A DNA stretch of 64,000 nt from the NCBI GenBank assembly GCA_902536655.1, contig CACAYF010000004.1:1-64000 (forward strand). The letters are read 5' to 3'. Made by a program: the position numbers and the translations under genes. Position 1 is the first letter of the stretch; every line of letters begins with the position of its first letter. Positions 1-9,640 of the stretch are shown in pieces. Below the pieces are notes generated by a model. That model did no database searches and was not told the DNA's origin. It saw only the letters and a list, made by a program, of their open reading frames with translations. The stretch comes from an uncultured Alphaproteobacteria bacterium. Lineage in GTDB: Bacteria > Pseudomonadota > Alphaproteobacteria > Methylaequorales > Methylaequoraceae.

Positions 1-2961
1 TTTCTTGTTATACTTGGATTTATATCGTTAAAAGAACTCCCACTTAGACAATTCCCAGATATAGAAAGATCTGAAATAACTATAGACACTTTATACTCAG
101 GTGCAGCATCTGAAACCATAGAAACTAAAATAACTGAAATAATAGAAGGGCAGATTAGTGGTATTGATGGTATTGAATCAATTTCCTCCGTAAGTAGAGA
201 TGGGAGATCAAAAGTAACAATTGAATTTAAAATTGATAAGGACATTAATGAAGCAGCAAATGATGTAAGAGATGCGGTTGCAAGAATCTCAGACAACCTT
301 CCAAAAGATTCTAATCCCCCAGAGATTTCCAAAATAGATTCGGATGCAAATGCAATAATGTGGCTGAATTTGACATCTAACGATATAAATCAACTTGAAC
401 TAACTGACTATGCTGAAAGATTTTTAATTGACAGACTTTCAGTAGTTCCTGGCGTTGCGAAAGTAAGAATATCTGGTGGGAAAAAAAAATCTTTGAGAGT
501 TTGGGTCGATCCAGTAAAACTCTCGCAATATAGTATTTCAGTAAATGAAATAGAACAAAAAATACTAAGTGAAAATGTCGAAATTCCTGCAGGACGAATA
601 GAATCTAAATTTAGAGATTATACGGTCAAGCTAGAGAGTGGTTACAAAACTGCAAATGATTTCAGAAATTTAGTTATAAAAAAAGTTGATGATTTTTCAT
701 TCGTACGTCTAAGTGACGTTGCAAAAATTGAAATAGGTCCAGAAGAAACTAGACAAATTTTTAGAGGAAATGCCGAGGAAATGATTGGACTAGGTATTTT
801 AAAACAAAAATCTGCAAACTTGATAGATGTAACAGACAAGATTAAAGAAGAATTTAAAAAAATTCAAAGTGAACTTCCAACAAATATAAAAATTTACCAA
901 AGCTACGATACTTCTCTTTTTGTATCCGAGGCACTCCAGGAAGTAATATTTACTCTTTGTTTTGCAATGTTTTTGGTAACAATAATAATTTTAGTATTTC
1001 TTAAAAATATAAAAAGTACTTTGATTCCAGTTGTTACAGTTCCAATTTCAATTGTATCAACCTTTATTTTTCTTAACATTTTAGGTTTTTCTTTAAATTT
1101 AATAACACTATTGGCACTAGTTTTATGCACTGGGTTGGTAATAGATGATTCAATTGTAATGCTAGAAAATATCCACAAGAAAATTGAAGAAGGTGAATCT
1201 AAATTTCAAGCATCAATTAATGGTTCAAAGGAGGTATTATTTGCAATATTGTCAACATCTGTTGTTTTAATTAGTATTTTTATGCCAATTGTTTTTTTAG
1301 AGGGAGACACAGCAAAGTTATTTTTAGAATTGTCGATAACCATCATTTCTGCAGTTTTTTTTTCTACAATAATATCAATAACGCTAACACCAATGCTATG
1401 TTCAAAAATTTTGAATCATTCAAAACCAAAAAAACAATCTAAACCTTTTTTGGAGTTTTATTTAAAATTATTAAACTTTCTTCTTCAAAATAAATTTATT
1501 TATGTATTAATAATTATTCCGATGATCTTCTTTTCCTATCATCTCTATAAAAATATCTCCAAAGAATTTGCTCCCCAAGAAGATAGAGGGGTTTTTATAA
1601 TGGTTATGGAGTCCCCAGAAGGTAGTACTTTTGAAAACACTGTAAATCAAATGCTAAAGTTGGAAGAAAAATTGATCGATTTGAATGAAAACAAAGAAGC
1701 AAAAAGAATTTTATTAAGAGTACCTAGAAGTTTTTCGGGAACAGAAAACTTTAGTGATGGTTTAGGAATTATAGTACTAAATCACTGGGACGAACGCAGA
1801 AAAATTTGGGAAATAATAAAGGATTTCAGGATGGTTTCAAAAGATGTTACAGATTCAAATGTAATAATTTTTCCTCCAAGAGGCCTTGGACAGAGAAGAT
1901 CAGGTCAACAACTTCAATTTGTAATATCTGGAGATAACTATTCAGACATAAATAAGAATATGAGCATTATCTTAGATGAATTAAAAACAAATAAAAACTT
2001 TCTTTTTACTAGAATTGACTACAAAAAGAATAGACCTCAATTTAGAGTAAAAATTGATAGAAATAAGTCCTCTGATCTTAAAGTAACAAATAGTGAGATT
2101 GGTAGGACTCTTGAAATACTTCTTGCAGGAAGGAAAATCAATACTTTCATAGATAATGGGGAGGAATATTATGTTATAGTTCAATCAAAAAAAGAGAATA
2201 GAAAGAATATAAAAGACATAGGTGCATTTGAAGTAAAAAATTTAGACGGTAGATATATAAGGTTAGATAATTTATTGGAATTTAAGGAAGTAACTGAAGC
2301 AAAAGAGTTAAATAGATACAATAAAATGAGGTCAATCACCCTTAGCGCAGGACTCAAAAAAGGATACTCGCTAGGAGAAGCAATTGAATATCTTGAAAAA
2401 ATCTCAAAGGATAAACTTAAAGGAAATTACAAAATTGATTTTAAAGGGCAAAGTAAAGAATACAAAAAGTCTATGAATCAATTCTACTTTTTATTTTTAG
2501 TTTCAATTTTATTTGTTTATCTAGTTTTATGTGCACAGTTTGAGAGTTTTAAATTTCCACTAATAATCATGTTATCTGTTCCATTGACATTGATGGCACC
2601 ACTCGCAGCAATTATTTTTTTTGAAAATTCATTAAATATCTTTAGTCAAATTGGATTAATAATTCTAATCGGTATTTCTGCTAAAAACGGTATTTTAATA
2701 GTTGAATTTGCCAGGCAGATGAAAATAAAAGGGAAAAATTCCTACAACTCAATAATTGATGCATGCAAAATGAGATTTAGACCTATAATAATGACAGGCT
2801 TTTCAACTGTAATCGGTATAGCACCACTTCTTATTGGATCAGGAGCAGGATATGAATCTAGACTTACAATTGGGATTGTTCTAGTTACGGGTATAATTTT
2901 CTCAATAATTCTAACCTTACTTTTCACTCCATTTTTTTTTAAAGTTTTAGATAAAGATTAG
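1..2961 (+). CDS. RND family (HAE1/AcrB-like) efflux transporter, 5' truncated
   Basis: The inner-membrane pump subunit of a proton-driven tripartite efflux system. The reading frame is open from the first base of the window; 986 residues are visible and, by comparison with the usual length of about 1000-1050, only the first 20 or so (part of TM1) are missing. The visible N-terminus has the porter-domain stretch LRQFPDIE typical of AcrB/MexB relatives. The proton-relay residues are present: an Asp-Asp pair in TM4 (visible residues 382-383, GLVIDDS) and Lys in TM10 (visible residue 895, SAKNG). Hydrophobic blocks fall in the two six-helix bundles expected of the family. The substrate cannot be deduced. 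It converges with the fhcA-type gene with only 8 bases between the stops. The membrane-fusion partner, if adjacent, would lie to the left of the window. Confidence 0.95.
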   Translation, partial: FLVILGFISLKELPLRQFPDIERSEITIDTLYSGAASETIETKITEIIEGQISGIDGIESISSVSRDGRSKVTIEFKIDKDINEAANDVRDAVARISDNLPKDSNPPEISKIDSDANAIMWLNLTSNDINQLELTDYAERFLIDRLSVVPGVAKVRISGGKKKSLRVWVDPVKLSQYSISVNEIEQKILSENVEIPAGRIESKFRDYTVKLESGYKTANDFRNLVIKKVDDFSFVRLSDVAKIEIGPEETRQIFRGNAEEMIGLGILKQKSANLIDVTDKIKEEFKKIQSELPTNIKIYQSYDTSLFVSEALQEVIFTLCFAMFLVTIIILVFLKNIKSTLIPVVTVPISIVSTFIFLNILGFSLNLITLLALVLCTGLVIDDSIVMLENIHKKIEEGESKFQASINGSKEVLFAILSTSVVLISIFMPIVFLEGDTAKLFLELSITIISAVFFSTIISITLTPMLCSKILNHSKPKKQSKPFLEFYLKLLNFLLQNKFIYVLIIIPMIFFSYHLYKNISKEFAPQEDRGVFIMVMESPEGSTFENTVNQMLKLEEKLIDLNENKEAKRILLRVPRSFSGTENFSDGLGIIVLNHWDERRKIWEIIKDFRMVSKDVTDSNVIIFPPRGLGQRRSGQQLQFVISGDNYSDINKNMSIILDELKTNKNFLFTRIDYKKNRPQFRVKIDRNKSSDLKVTNSEIGRTLEILLAGRKINTFIDNGEEYYVIVQSKKENRKNIKDIGAFEVKNLDGRYIRLDNLLEFKEVTEAKELNRYNKMRSITLSAGLKKGYSLGEAIEYLEKISKDKLKGNYKIDFKGQSKEYKKSMNQFYFLFLVSILFVYLVLCAQFESFKFPLIIMLSVPLTLMAPLAAIIFFENSLNIFSQIGLIILIGISAKNGILIVEFARQMKIKGKNSYNSIIDACKMRFRPIIMTGFSTVIGIAPLLIGSGAGYESRLTIGIVLVTGIIFSIILTLLFTPFFFKVLDKD

Positions 2962-2969
2962 TGAAATAT

Positions 2970-4622
2970 TTAGGGTCTAATTTCTTCAAAGTTATTTTCA
3001 GTAAAAAAACTTTCATCAACTTCAAACTCGTCTAGGCTCAAAGAATAGTAGTTATTAAACCATGACTTTATTTTTTTATGAATTTTAGCATCGTATTTTA
3101 AATTTAAACATTTTGTGACTGTTTTCATATGTCTTAAAACCTTACCTTTTTTGACAATTTCATTACCATTTTTAAAAACATATTCAGCAGCTCTGAACAT
3201 GTCATCAATGGGTTTATTTGGATTATATATTGATATGTCAGCTACCGAACCAGGCTTTAAAGAACCTCTATCTTTTAAACCTAAAATTTTAGCTGGAGCA
3301 GCTCTTGTCATTATAACAATTTCATATAGATTATATGTTCTCTTTATAGATTTAATGTTTCCAATCTCTTTGGCATTAATATTAATATTATCTATTTCTG
3401 AGTTTCTAAAATCTGAGTCCATCAGAAGTCTTATCAATTCAGGGTAAGAAGTAAATGGTGCACCATTAGGATGGTCAGTTGTAAGAAAAACTCTCCAAGG
3501 ATCTTTTATCATTAAAAAGAGCTCTAGACCAATCGACCATTGGAGCGCATTTACAAAATTTTTTTGCTTATATTCATAGGGTATAACGCCCCCTCCCCCG
3601 TCTTCGATCTCAGAAATTACCCATTTTTTTGGATTTGCATTTGATTTGGCTTGATTTTGTTTCCAAATATCTGAGGAAATTGTAACTGTTGGTTTGAACA
3701 TTACTTGTCCAATATCAACAGAAATGTTTTGGTTTTTATTAATCTTTTCAGCTAATCTCAAAGCTCCAGACGAAAAACCTCTTTTTCCTTCATCTGCATA
3801 ACCATAAAACTGTATATGCGCTAGATGCATTCTCCTTCCTTGAGCTGCGTCAATTGTATCTATTATAGAATCCACATTTCCTGCCATTCCGAGATTATTA
3901 CAATGCACATGAATGGGATGAGGAATTCGTAAATTTTCGTTTGAAATATTTAGAGCTTCAAGAATTTTTCTAGAACTAACACCATATTGCGGTACTATAT
4001 CATCTAAACCAAAATTTTCAGATTCCCCTTTGTATTTAAATAATTCGGTTCCTCCAGCATTTATAACCTTAAGACCTATGCTTTTTGAAGAATTTACATT
4101 CCATGCAACGTAATCGTCAATATAGGATTGTCCTCGTTGTTGGTTTAAAGCATCAAGTAAAAAATTATCATTTCCAACTATAGCAAGACAACCTTTGTCA
4201 ATCATGGGTATTTTTTCCAATTCTAATTGCGTTAAAAAAGAGTTAATAGGTGTTACCGCAGGTTCTATAACAGTTGTAAAACCCATTTCTGCATATCTAT
4301 ACCCAGTACCTTCTGAAGTCCATCTAGAATTGAATCCAGGTAAATAACTTTTTCTTTTAAGATTATTTTCTAGAAAGTTGGCATGAATTTCTGGAGATAA
4401 AAGTCTTGCATTATTTACATTTCCACCTGCTATATGTGAATGTATGTCTATCCCCCCTGCCATAACAACCATTCCCTTGACATCATAGACAATATTATAT
4501 TTTGAAGACTCTGCAGTTGAAGGATTTGTAATAAATCCGTTTTCAACGTATATATCTTGAATTTTTCCATTTAATTTTTGTGTAGGATCGATAACTGTCC
4601 CATTTACGATTTTAAATTTCAT
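2970..4622 (-). CDS. fhcA: Formylmethanofuran dehydrogenase/formyltransferase-hydrolase subunit A (FwdA/FhcA family)
   Basis: A 550-residue amidohydrolase. In methylotrophic bacteria FhcA is the hydrolase subunit of the FhcABCD complex, which releases formate from formyl-methanofuran in the tetrahydromethanopterin C1 oxidation pathway. The metal-site pattern of the family is intact: HSH at residues 61-63 after the GGIDIHSH motif, a candidate carboxylated Lys185 (GLKVINAGG), His238/His240, His266/His269 and Asp383 (TTDHPNG). I chose the ATG at 4622, since the upstream extension to a TTG at 4685 is not family-like; no clear Shine-Dalgarno is visible. The gene stands alone: it is divergent from folE and convergent with the RND pump, and no fhcB, fhcC or fhcD is in the window. 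The family call is secure; whether it works in a complete Fhc complex cannot be judged here. Confidence 0.88.
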   Translation of the reverse strand: MKFKIVNGTVIDPTQKLNGKIQDIYVENGFITNPSTAESSKYNIVYDVKGMVVMAGGIDIHSHIAGGNVNNARLLSPEIHANFLENNLKRKSYLPGFNSRWTSEGTGYRYAEMGFTTVIEPAVTPINSFLTQLELEKIPMIDKGCLAIVGNDNFLLDALNQQRGQSYIDDYVAWNVNSSKSIGLKVINAGGTELFKYKGESENFGLDDIVPQYGVSSRKILEALNISNENLRIPHPIHVHCNNLGMAGNVDSIIDTIDAAQGRRMHLAHIQFYGYADEGKRGFSSGALRLAEKINKNQNISVDIGQVMFKPTVTISSDIWKQNQAKSNANPKKWVISEIEDGGGGVIPYEYKQKNFVNALQWSIGLELFLMIKDPWRVFLTTDHPNGAPFTSYPELIRLLMDSDFRNSEIDNININAKEIGNIKSIKRTYNLYEIVIMTRAAPAKILGLKDRGSLKPGSVADISIYNPNKPIDDMFRAAEYVFKNGNEIVKKGKVLRHMKTVTKCLNLKYDAKIHKKIKSWFNNYYSLSLDEFEVDESFFTENNFEEIRP

Positions 4623-4728
4623 TTTGCAAATTTTATATTTAAGTAGTATTAAATATATTACTTTAAATTTTTTTTTTAAACACAAGATAATTTAATGTCT
4701 ATATATTAATTTTGAAAAGAAAGTAATC

Positions 4729-5340
4729 ATGGATTCAAGTTCTCCAAAAAATGTTAAAATCGCGTTACAAAACAAAGTAACTAGGAAAGAAGCTGAAAAA
4801 GCAGTAGAAACTCTTATTAAGTGGGCCGGAGACGATCCCGAAAGAGAAGGATTGCGTGAAACCCCAAAAAGAGTAATTAATGCATTTGAAGAATTCTTTT
4901 CTGGATACAACGAATCTGCTGAGAAATATCTTTCCAAGACTTTTGAGGACGTTCAAGGTTACCAAGACATGGTCATGCTCAAAGATATCCCTTTTAACTC
5001 ACATTGTGAACATCATATGGTTCCAATCATTGGTATTGCCCATATCGCCTACATACCAATTAAAAAGGTAGTCGGTATTTCTAAATTAGCAAGAACAGTT
5101 GAAATTTTTGCCAGAAGACTTCAAACACAAGAAACAATGACACAGCAAATAGCTACATCGATTTACAATGCCATGAAACCAAAAGGTGTTGCAGTTTTCA
5201 TTAAAGCGATTCATCAATGTATGACAACAAGAGGTGTCGAGAAACCAAATGTATCGACAATTACAAATACTTATCTGGGTGATTTTAAAACAAACAATGA
5301 TCTTCAAAGGCAATTTTTAAATTATATTTCAAGTTCATGA
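4729..5340 (+). CDS. folE: GTP cyclohydrolase I
   Basis: Converts GTP to 7,8-dihydroneopterin triphosphate, the first step of folate (and other pterin) synthesis, in the cytoplasm. At 203 residues it has the usual length. The zinc/active-site signature is present: HCEHHMVP (about residues 88-95), the VVGISKLAR segment and CMTTRGVEKP near the C-terminus, which holds the second zinc Cys. It is divergent from the fhcA-type gene over a 106-base intergenic region and overlaps hisI by 4 bases (ATGA), so the two are probably translationally coupled. The pairing with fhcA is suggestive because both concern pterin-dependent C1 chemistry, but that is inference. Confidence 0.96.
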   Translation: MDSSSPKNVKIALQNKVTRKEAEKAVETLIKWAGDDPEREGLRETPKRVINAFEEFFSGYNESAEKYLSKTFEDVQGYQDMVMLKDIPFNSHCEHHMVPIIGIAHIAYIPIKKVVGISKLARTVEIFARRLQTQETMTQQIATSIYNAMKPKGVAVFIKAIHQCMTTRGVEKPNVSTITNTYLGDFKTNNDLQRQFLNYISSS

Positions 5341-5810
5341 TAAAAGATTTTTCTACAAGAAAATCCGTAGAAGAGGTTGAAGAAGGTGAAACTTTGCAAC
5401 CAAAGTTTGACCACAATAATTTAATTCCTGTAATTACAGTAGACCAGTCAAATAGCGAGATTTTAATGCACGGGTATATGAATCAAGAGGCTTTCAGATT
5501 ATCAATGCAAACAAAAGAAGCTCATTATTGGTCTCGCAGTCGAAAATGTATTTGGAAAAAAGGAGAGACTAGCGGATTAATTCAAAAAATTAAAGAAATC
5601 AAAATAGATGATGATCAAGATTGTGTGATTTTTAAAGTTGTACTTGGTGGTTTAAAAGCTAGTTGTCATGTCGGTTATAAATCATGTTTTTATAGAAAAA
5701 TTACCATGGAGGAAGGTCATTACATAGATAAACTTGAGTTTACTGAAAAAGAAAAAGTCTTCGATCCACAAGAGATTTATGGCAATGCTCCAAACCCGAC
5801 CAAACTTTAA
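5337..5810 (+). CDS. hisI: Phosphoribosyl-AMP cyclohydrolase
   Basis: Opens the adenine ring of phosphoribosyl-AMP, the third step of histidine biosynthesis. The 157-residue protein has the HisI core: VDQSNSEILMHGYMNQEA, the SRSRKCIWKKGETSG motif and the metal-binding DDDQDCVIFKV and CHVGYKSCFYR segments. It is a stand-alone HisI with no HisE pyrophosphohydrolase fusion, as is usual in alphaproteobacteria. It carries about 25 extra N-terminal residues (acidic, no predicted domain). The start is fixed by the ATGA overlap with folE. No other his genes are in the window. Confidence 0.95.
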   Translation: MIKDFSTRKSVEEVEEGETLQPKFDHNNLIPVITVDQSNSEILMHGYMNQEAFRLSMQTKEAHYWSRSRKCIWKKGETSGLIQKIKEIKIDDDQDCVIFKVVLGGLKASCHVGYKSCFYRKITMEEGHYIDKLEFTEKEKVFDPQEIYGNAPNPTKL

Positions 5811-5842
5811 ATAAAATCTAGATTAAATCATTCCTTTAAATT

Positions 5843-5880
5843 CAACAATTGTTGTAATTAGCCGTCACTGTGTTAATATT
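5843..5880 (+). promoter_or_regulatory. Candidate promoter with 12-bp palindrome upstream of the aldehyde dehydrogenase
   Basis: The 112-base gap before the aldehyde dehydrogenase holds a perfect 12-bp inverted repeat, CAACAATTGTTG (5843-5854). It overlaps a weak -35-like TTGTAA (5852-5857), followed after 17 bases by AATATT (5875-5880). The -10 match is poor, so this is a tentative promoter/operator; short palindromes also arise by chance in AT-rich DNA. Confidence 0.3.
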
Positions 5881-5922
5881 TAGTATTGAAGTTAATTAAA
5901 CATTTATTGGAGGAAATAAAAA

Positions 5923-7440
5923 ATGGATGCATCGATTCTTAATTATACGGTTAACGACAATGTTGCAAAGTTTTTAAACCAAACTCATAAGCTTTATATA
6001 AACGGCAAGTGGGTTGATTCAAAATCAGGCAAAACTTTCGACGTTGAAGACCCTGCTACCGGAAAGAAAATATCAACTTGTGCGGCTGGAGATAAAAACG
6101 ACATAGATTTGGCAGTTTCAGCAGCAAGAAAATGCTTTGACTCAGGAAAATGGCATAGCGTTCCACCGAATGAAAAAGGGAAAATAATATGGAAAATCGC
6201 TGAACTGATAGATGATCATACTGAGGAGCTTGCCCAATTAGAATCATTAGATAATGGTAAACCTGTAGCAATTGCAGCTGGTGCTGATGTTGCTTTATCT
6301 TCCGACATCTTTAGGTACATGGCAGGCTGGGCAACAAAGATTGAAGGTGAAACTATTCCTATTTCAGTTCCATATACTCCCGGTGCCCAATATCATAGTT
6401 ATACTCTAAGAGAACCTGTTGGGGTTGTCGGCCAAATAATACCATGGAACTTTCCACTTCTTATGGCAGCGTGGAAATTATCAGTTGCTCTTGCTGCTGG
6501 ATGTACCATTGTTTTAAAGCCAGCTGAGCAAACACCGTTATCCGCGTTAAGGTTAACTGAAATTATAAATAATTCTAATCTTTTACCTGAAGGAGTATTA
6601 AACGTTGTTACTGGTTTTGGTGAAGATGCTGGAGCTCCTTTAGCTGCCCACCCTCATGTCGACAAAGTTGCGTTTACTGGCTCGACAGAAGTTGGTAAGT
6701 TGATTACTAAAGCGTCAGCAGGAAACTTAAAAAAAGTTTCACTTGAGCTTGGTGGAAAATCTCCAACTATAATCTTTCCGGACGCCGATATAGATGCAGC
6801 AATTGCAGGAGCTGCAAGTGCTATATTTTTCAATCACGGACAGTGTTGTTGTGCCGGATCGAGGTTAATGGCTCATGAGAAAGTTTTTGATCAAGTTACT
6901 GAAGGTATTTCAAAGATAGCTTCGAATATCAAAGTTGGTCCTGGGATGGACTCCTCGTCAGAAATGGGTCCGTTAGTTTCAGACGAGCAATTTAAAAAAG
7001 TATCAGGTTATATTGAATCTGGTAAGTCCGAGGGTGGTGAAATCATTGCTGGTGGTAAGTATGATAACTCCTCTGGGGGACACTTTGTTCACCCAACTGT
7101 ATTTGCTAAAACTGATAAAGACATGTCAATAGTCAAAGAAGAAATATTTGGTCCAGTACTTTGTGCTCAACCATTTTCTGATCAAGATCTAGATAAGATT
7201 GCAGAAGTTGCCAATAACACTACATTCGGTCTAGCTGCAAGTGTATGGAGTCAAAACATCAGTACAGCACACAAGTTAGCCGCTAAAATAAGGGCAGGAA
7301 CCGTTTGGGTAAATTGCCATAATATATTTGACGCATCACTACCGTTTGGAGGATATAAAGAATCCGGATGGGGAAGAGAAATGGGTCATGAAGTTTTAAA
7401 AAACTACACAGAACTGAAAGCTGTAACTGTAAACCTCTAA
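5923..7440 (+). CDS. NAD(P)-dependent aldehyde dehydrogenase (ALDH1/2-like)
   Basis: Oxidises an aldehyde to the carboxylic acid with NAD(P)+. The 505-residue protein has all catalytic landmarks: Asn176 (PWNFP), general base Glu275 (ELGGKSP) and the GQCCCAGSR active-site loop, with Cys309 as the likely nucleophile. The triple-Cys loop is like that of mitochondrial ALDH2 and of bacterial acetaldehyde/phenylacetaldehyde dehydrogenases, so the exact substrate is open. A strong GGAGG ribosome site lies 9 bases before the ATG, and the gene ends at a clear intrinsic terminator. Base composition is clearly GC-richer than most neighbours (for example 30 of 60 in 6601-6660), which together with the strong ribosome site suggests high expression. 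An acid symporter pair follows. Confidence 0.93.
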   Translation: MDASILNYTVNDNVAKFLNQTHKLYINGKWVDSKSGKTFDVEDPATGKKISTCAAGDKNDIDLAVSAARKCFDSGKWHSVPPNEKGKIIWKIAELIDDHTEELAQLESLDNGKPVAIAAGADVALSSDIFRYMAGWATKIEGETIPISVPYTPGAQYHSYTLREPVGVVGQIIPWNFPLLMAAWKLSVALAAGCTIVLKPAEQTPLSALRLTEIINNSNLLPEGVLNVVTGFGEDAGAPLAAHPHVDKVAFTGSTEVGKLITKASAGNLKKVSLELGGKSPTIIFPDADIDAAIAGAASAIFFNHGQCCCAGSRLMAHEKVFDQVTEGISKIASNIKVGPGMDSSSEMGPLVSDEQFKKVSGYIESGKSEGGEIIAGGKYDNSSGGHFVHPTVFAKTDKDMSIVKEEIFGPVLCAQPFSDQDLDKIAEVANNTTFGLAASVWSQNISTAHKLAAKIRAGTVWVNCHNIFDASLPFGGYKESGWGREMGHEVLKNYTELKAVTVNL

Positions 7441-7445
7441 ATAAA

Positions 7446-7480
7446 AAAGCCAAGCATCAAAATGCTTGGCTTTAATAAAG
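7446..7480 (+). terminator. Intrinsic terminator after the aldehyde dehydrogenase
   Basis: A perfect 12-bp stem (7446-7457 with 7462-7473; AAAGCCAAGCAT / ATGCTTGGCTTT) closes a CAAA loop, starting 5 bases after the stop codon. The stem is A-rich at its base and T-rich at its end, which is the classic bidirectional terminator form. It isolates the aldehyde dehydrogenase transcript from the downstream symporter genes. Confidence 0.88.
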
Positions 7481-7487
7481 ATAATAA

Positions 7488-7760
7488 TTGAGTAAAAAAA
7501 TACTGTACGATAGATTTATTTTTTTAAATAAGTTAATAGCATTTACGTTCTCCTTACTAATTCTTTTTTTTTACTTTTCATTTATTTTCATAATTGGGTT
7601 TAAACCTGAAATATTAGGTATTTTACTTAATAATAGCTATATAACAATTGGAATTGTTTGGGGACTTTCTATAATTTTTTTTTCAATTATTCTTACATTA
7701 GCCTATACTCTAATCTCAAATAATTTCCTCGATAAAATTAAAGAAAAACTTAAAGAATGA
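7488..7760 (+). CDS. DUF485-like small membrane protein, partner of the ActP symporter
   Basis: A 90-residue protein with two hydrophobic segments (about residues 15-40 and 48-75) and basic ends. It matches the pattern of the DUF485 (YjcH) proteins encoded immediately before ActP-type acetate symporters. The start is a TTG at 7488 shortly after the aldehyde dehydrogenase terminator, without a strong Shine-Dalgarno; an internal start is possible. The stop overlaps the ATG of the symporter by 4 bases (ATGA), indicating translational coupling. The family assignment rests on size, topology and context more than on distinctive residues. Confidence 0.75.
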   Translation: MSKKILYDRFIFLNKLIAFTFSLLILFFYFSFIFIIGFKPEILGILLNNSYITIGIVWGLSIIFFSIILTLAYTLISNNFLDKIKEKLKE

Positions 7761-9361
7761 TTTTTTTTTTTTCAATAATTACAACTCTTCTTCCATCTTT
7801 TGTTTTAGCAAATAATAATGAAAGCAGTTACTTCGCAGCCATAATTTTTATTTTATTCGTTGTTGTTACTCTTTTGATTACTTACTTTGCCTCAAAAAAA
7901 ACGGATGTTAAAGAAAACTATTATGCTGCTGGAGGAAAAATTTCTGGATTTCAAAATGGTTTAGCTATAGCAGGTGATTATATGTCTGCAGCGTCATTTT
8001 TAGGAATTTCTGGATTAGTTTTTTATTCGGGTTTTGATGGATTGATTTATTCAATTGGTTTTTTAGTTGGATGGCCAATAATTCTTTTTTTAATTTCCGA
8101 AAGATTAAAGAACTTAGGTAAATTCACCTTTGCAGATATAACATCAATTCGATTAGAGCAATCAAAGATTAGAATGCTTTCTGCTACAGGAACATTAGTA
8201 ACTATTACTTTATACTTAATTGCACAAATGGTTGGGGCAGGTTCACTTATTCAAATCCTATTTGGGTTACCTTATGAAGTTGCTGTATGCATCGTAGGTA
8301 TTTTGATGATCATTTATGTTAGCTTTGGTGGGATGATTGCTACTACGTGGGTTCAAATAATAAAAGCCTTTTTATTAATATTTGGCGCATCAATCTTGGC
8401 CTTTTTAGTTTTCAAGGAATTTTCTTTTAATTTAAGTAGTTTATTGGAAGAAGCAGTTAAGGTACATGAAAGTAAAATGGAAATATTATTTCCTGGAAAA
8501 CTGATTAATGACCCCATATCAGCTATTTCTTTAGGTATTGCATTAATTTTAGGTACGGCCGGTTTACCCCACATATTAATGCGATTTTTTACAGTACCCG
8601 ATGCTAAAAGTGCAAGGATCTCAGCACTTTATGCAACTACATTTATTGGATATTTTTACATTCTTACTTTTGTAATAGGTTTTGGTGCAATTGTGTTCTT
8701 ATCTAATAACTCTATTTATCTAAATGAGAGCGGTAAATTAATTGGTTCAAATAATATGGCAGCAATACATTTGTCACATTCAATAGGAGGCGATGTTTTT
8801 CTAGGATTTATATCTGCAGTGGCATTCGCGACAATATTAGCAGTAGTTTCTGGACTAACGTTAGCGGGTGCATCAGCAATTGGAAGAGATTTATTTGTTT
8901 ATGTAATAAAAAAGGGTAATGCAGACGAAAAAACTGAATTAAAAGTTTCTAAAGTGTCGAGCGTTGTTATAGGTATAATTGCTATTGTTCTCGGAATATT
9001 TTTTGAGGGGCAAAACGTTGCTTTCATGGTTGGCTTGGCGTTCGCAGTTGCAGCAAGTACAAATTTTCCAATTCTGTTTCTTACAATTATATGGAAAAAT
9101 TTAACTACAAAAGGTGCTTATTATGGAGGAATGATTGGTCTTTTAACAACAATATCATTAGTTATATTAGGGCCAACCATATGGATCGAGGTATTTGGTT
9201 TTAAGGAAGCTATTTTTCCATATAAATATCCTGCAATATTTACAGTAAGTATTTCATTCTTGGCAATATTTGTAATTTCAAAAATGGATAAAACTATTAA
9301 AAAAAATGAGAATCATAAAAAATTTGAAAAGCTTACAAGAAAAGCTTATCTAGGAGGGTAA
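7757..9361 (+). CDS. actP: Sodium:solute symporter, ActP (acetate permease) type
   Basis: A 534-residue SSF-family transporter for small carboxylates such as acetate. It starts with a cleavable-signal-like segment (residues 1-19) followed by many hydrophobic helices, the usual ActP layout. The early [35 protein letters not shown] stretch (shown here only to name its family landmarks YYAAGG and [11 protein letters not shown]) and the later [11 protein letters not shown] motif are typical of ActP rather than proline or pantothenate symporters. It is coupled to the DUF485 gene by ATGA. It may remove or take up the acid made by the neighbouring aldehyde dehydrogenase, but a terminator separates them, so that link is inferred. 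Confidence 0.9.
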   Translation: MIFFFSIITTLLPSFVLANNNESSYFAAIIFILFVVVTLLITYFASKKTDVKENYYAAGGKISGFQNGLAIAGDYMSAASFLGISGLVFYSGFDGLIYSIGFLVGWPIILFLISERLKNLGKFTFADITSIRLEQSKIRMLSATGTLVTITLYLIAQMVGAGSLIQILFGLPYEVAVCIVGILMIIYVSFGGMIATTWVQIIKAFLLIFGASILAFLVFKEFSFNLSSLLEEAVKVHESKMEILFPGKLINDPISAISLGIALILGTAGLPHILMRFFTVPDAKSARISALYATTFIGYFYILTFVIGFGAIVFLSNNSIYLNESGKLIGSNNMAAIHLSHSIGGDVFLGFISAVAFATILAVVSGLTLAGASAIGRDLFVYVIKKGNADEKTELKVSKVSSVVIGIIAIVLGIFFEGQNVAFMVGLAFAVAASTNFPILFLTIIWKNLTTKGAYYGGMIGLLTTISLVILGPTIWIEVFGFKEAIFPYKYPAIFTVSISFLAIFVISKMDKTIKKNENHKKFEKLTRKAYLGG

Positions 9362-9365
9362 CTAA

Positions 9366-9635
9366 TTGCTTTTTCTTGATATCAATGAGCCTACCCCGAG
9401 TGAAATAAGAGAGTGGATGAGATTAAATAATTTAAATGTTGGAAATGCATCAGATGCATTAGGGATTAGTAAAAGGCAGTTTTCAAGAATCTTATCTGGA
9501 GAATCTAAAGCAAAAAGATTACATGCACTTGCAATGCAAATGGTATGGCTCATCAATGAAAATAAAAAAAAGATTATAGATGAAAATCAAAATAAAACCT
9601 TATCAAAAAAAACTATAAAAATTCCAATTCGTTAA
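9366..9635 (+). CDS. Small helix-turn-helix (XRE-like) DNA-binding protein
   Basis: An 89-residue protein with one HTH of the lambda-repressor type: PSEIREWMRLNNLNV, then NASDALGIS as second helix and turn, then KRQFSRILSGES as recognition helix. The C-terminus is a lysine-rich tail. The TTG start at 9366 is supported by a GGAGGG sequence (9353-9358) inside the last codons of actP, spaced about 7 bases upstream; the first downstream ATG would cut into the HTH. It is the last gene of the DUF485-actP operon, which makes it a candidate local regulator. Confidence 0.78.
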   Translation: MLFLDINEPTPSEIREWMRLNNLNVGNASDALGISKRQFSRILSGESKAKRLHALAMQMVWLINENKKKIIDENQNKTLSKKTIKIPIR

Positions 9636-9640
9636 GTTAA

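Noticed and set aside
4623-4685. N-terminal extension of the fhcA-type protein by 21 residues
   Set aside because: It would need a TTG start and adds a sequence unlike the family; the ATG at 4622 directly precedes the conserved FKIVNGTVIDP.
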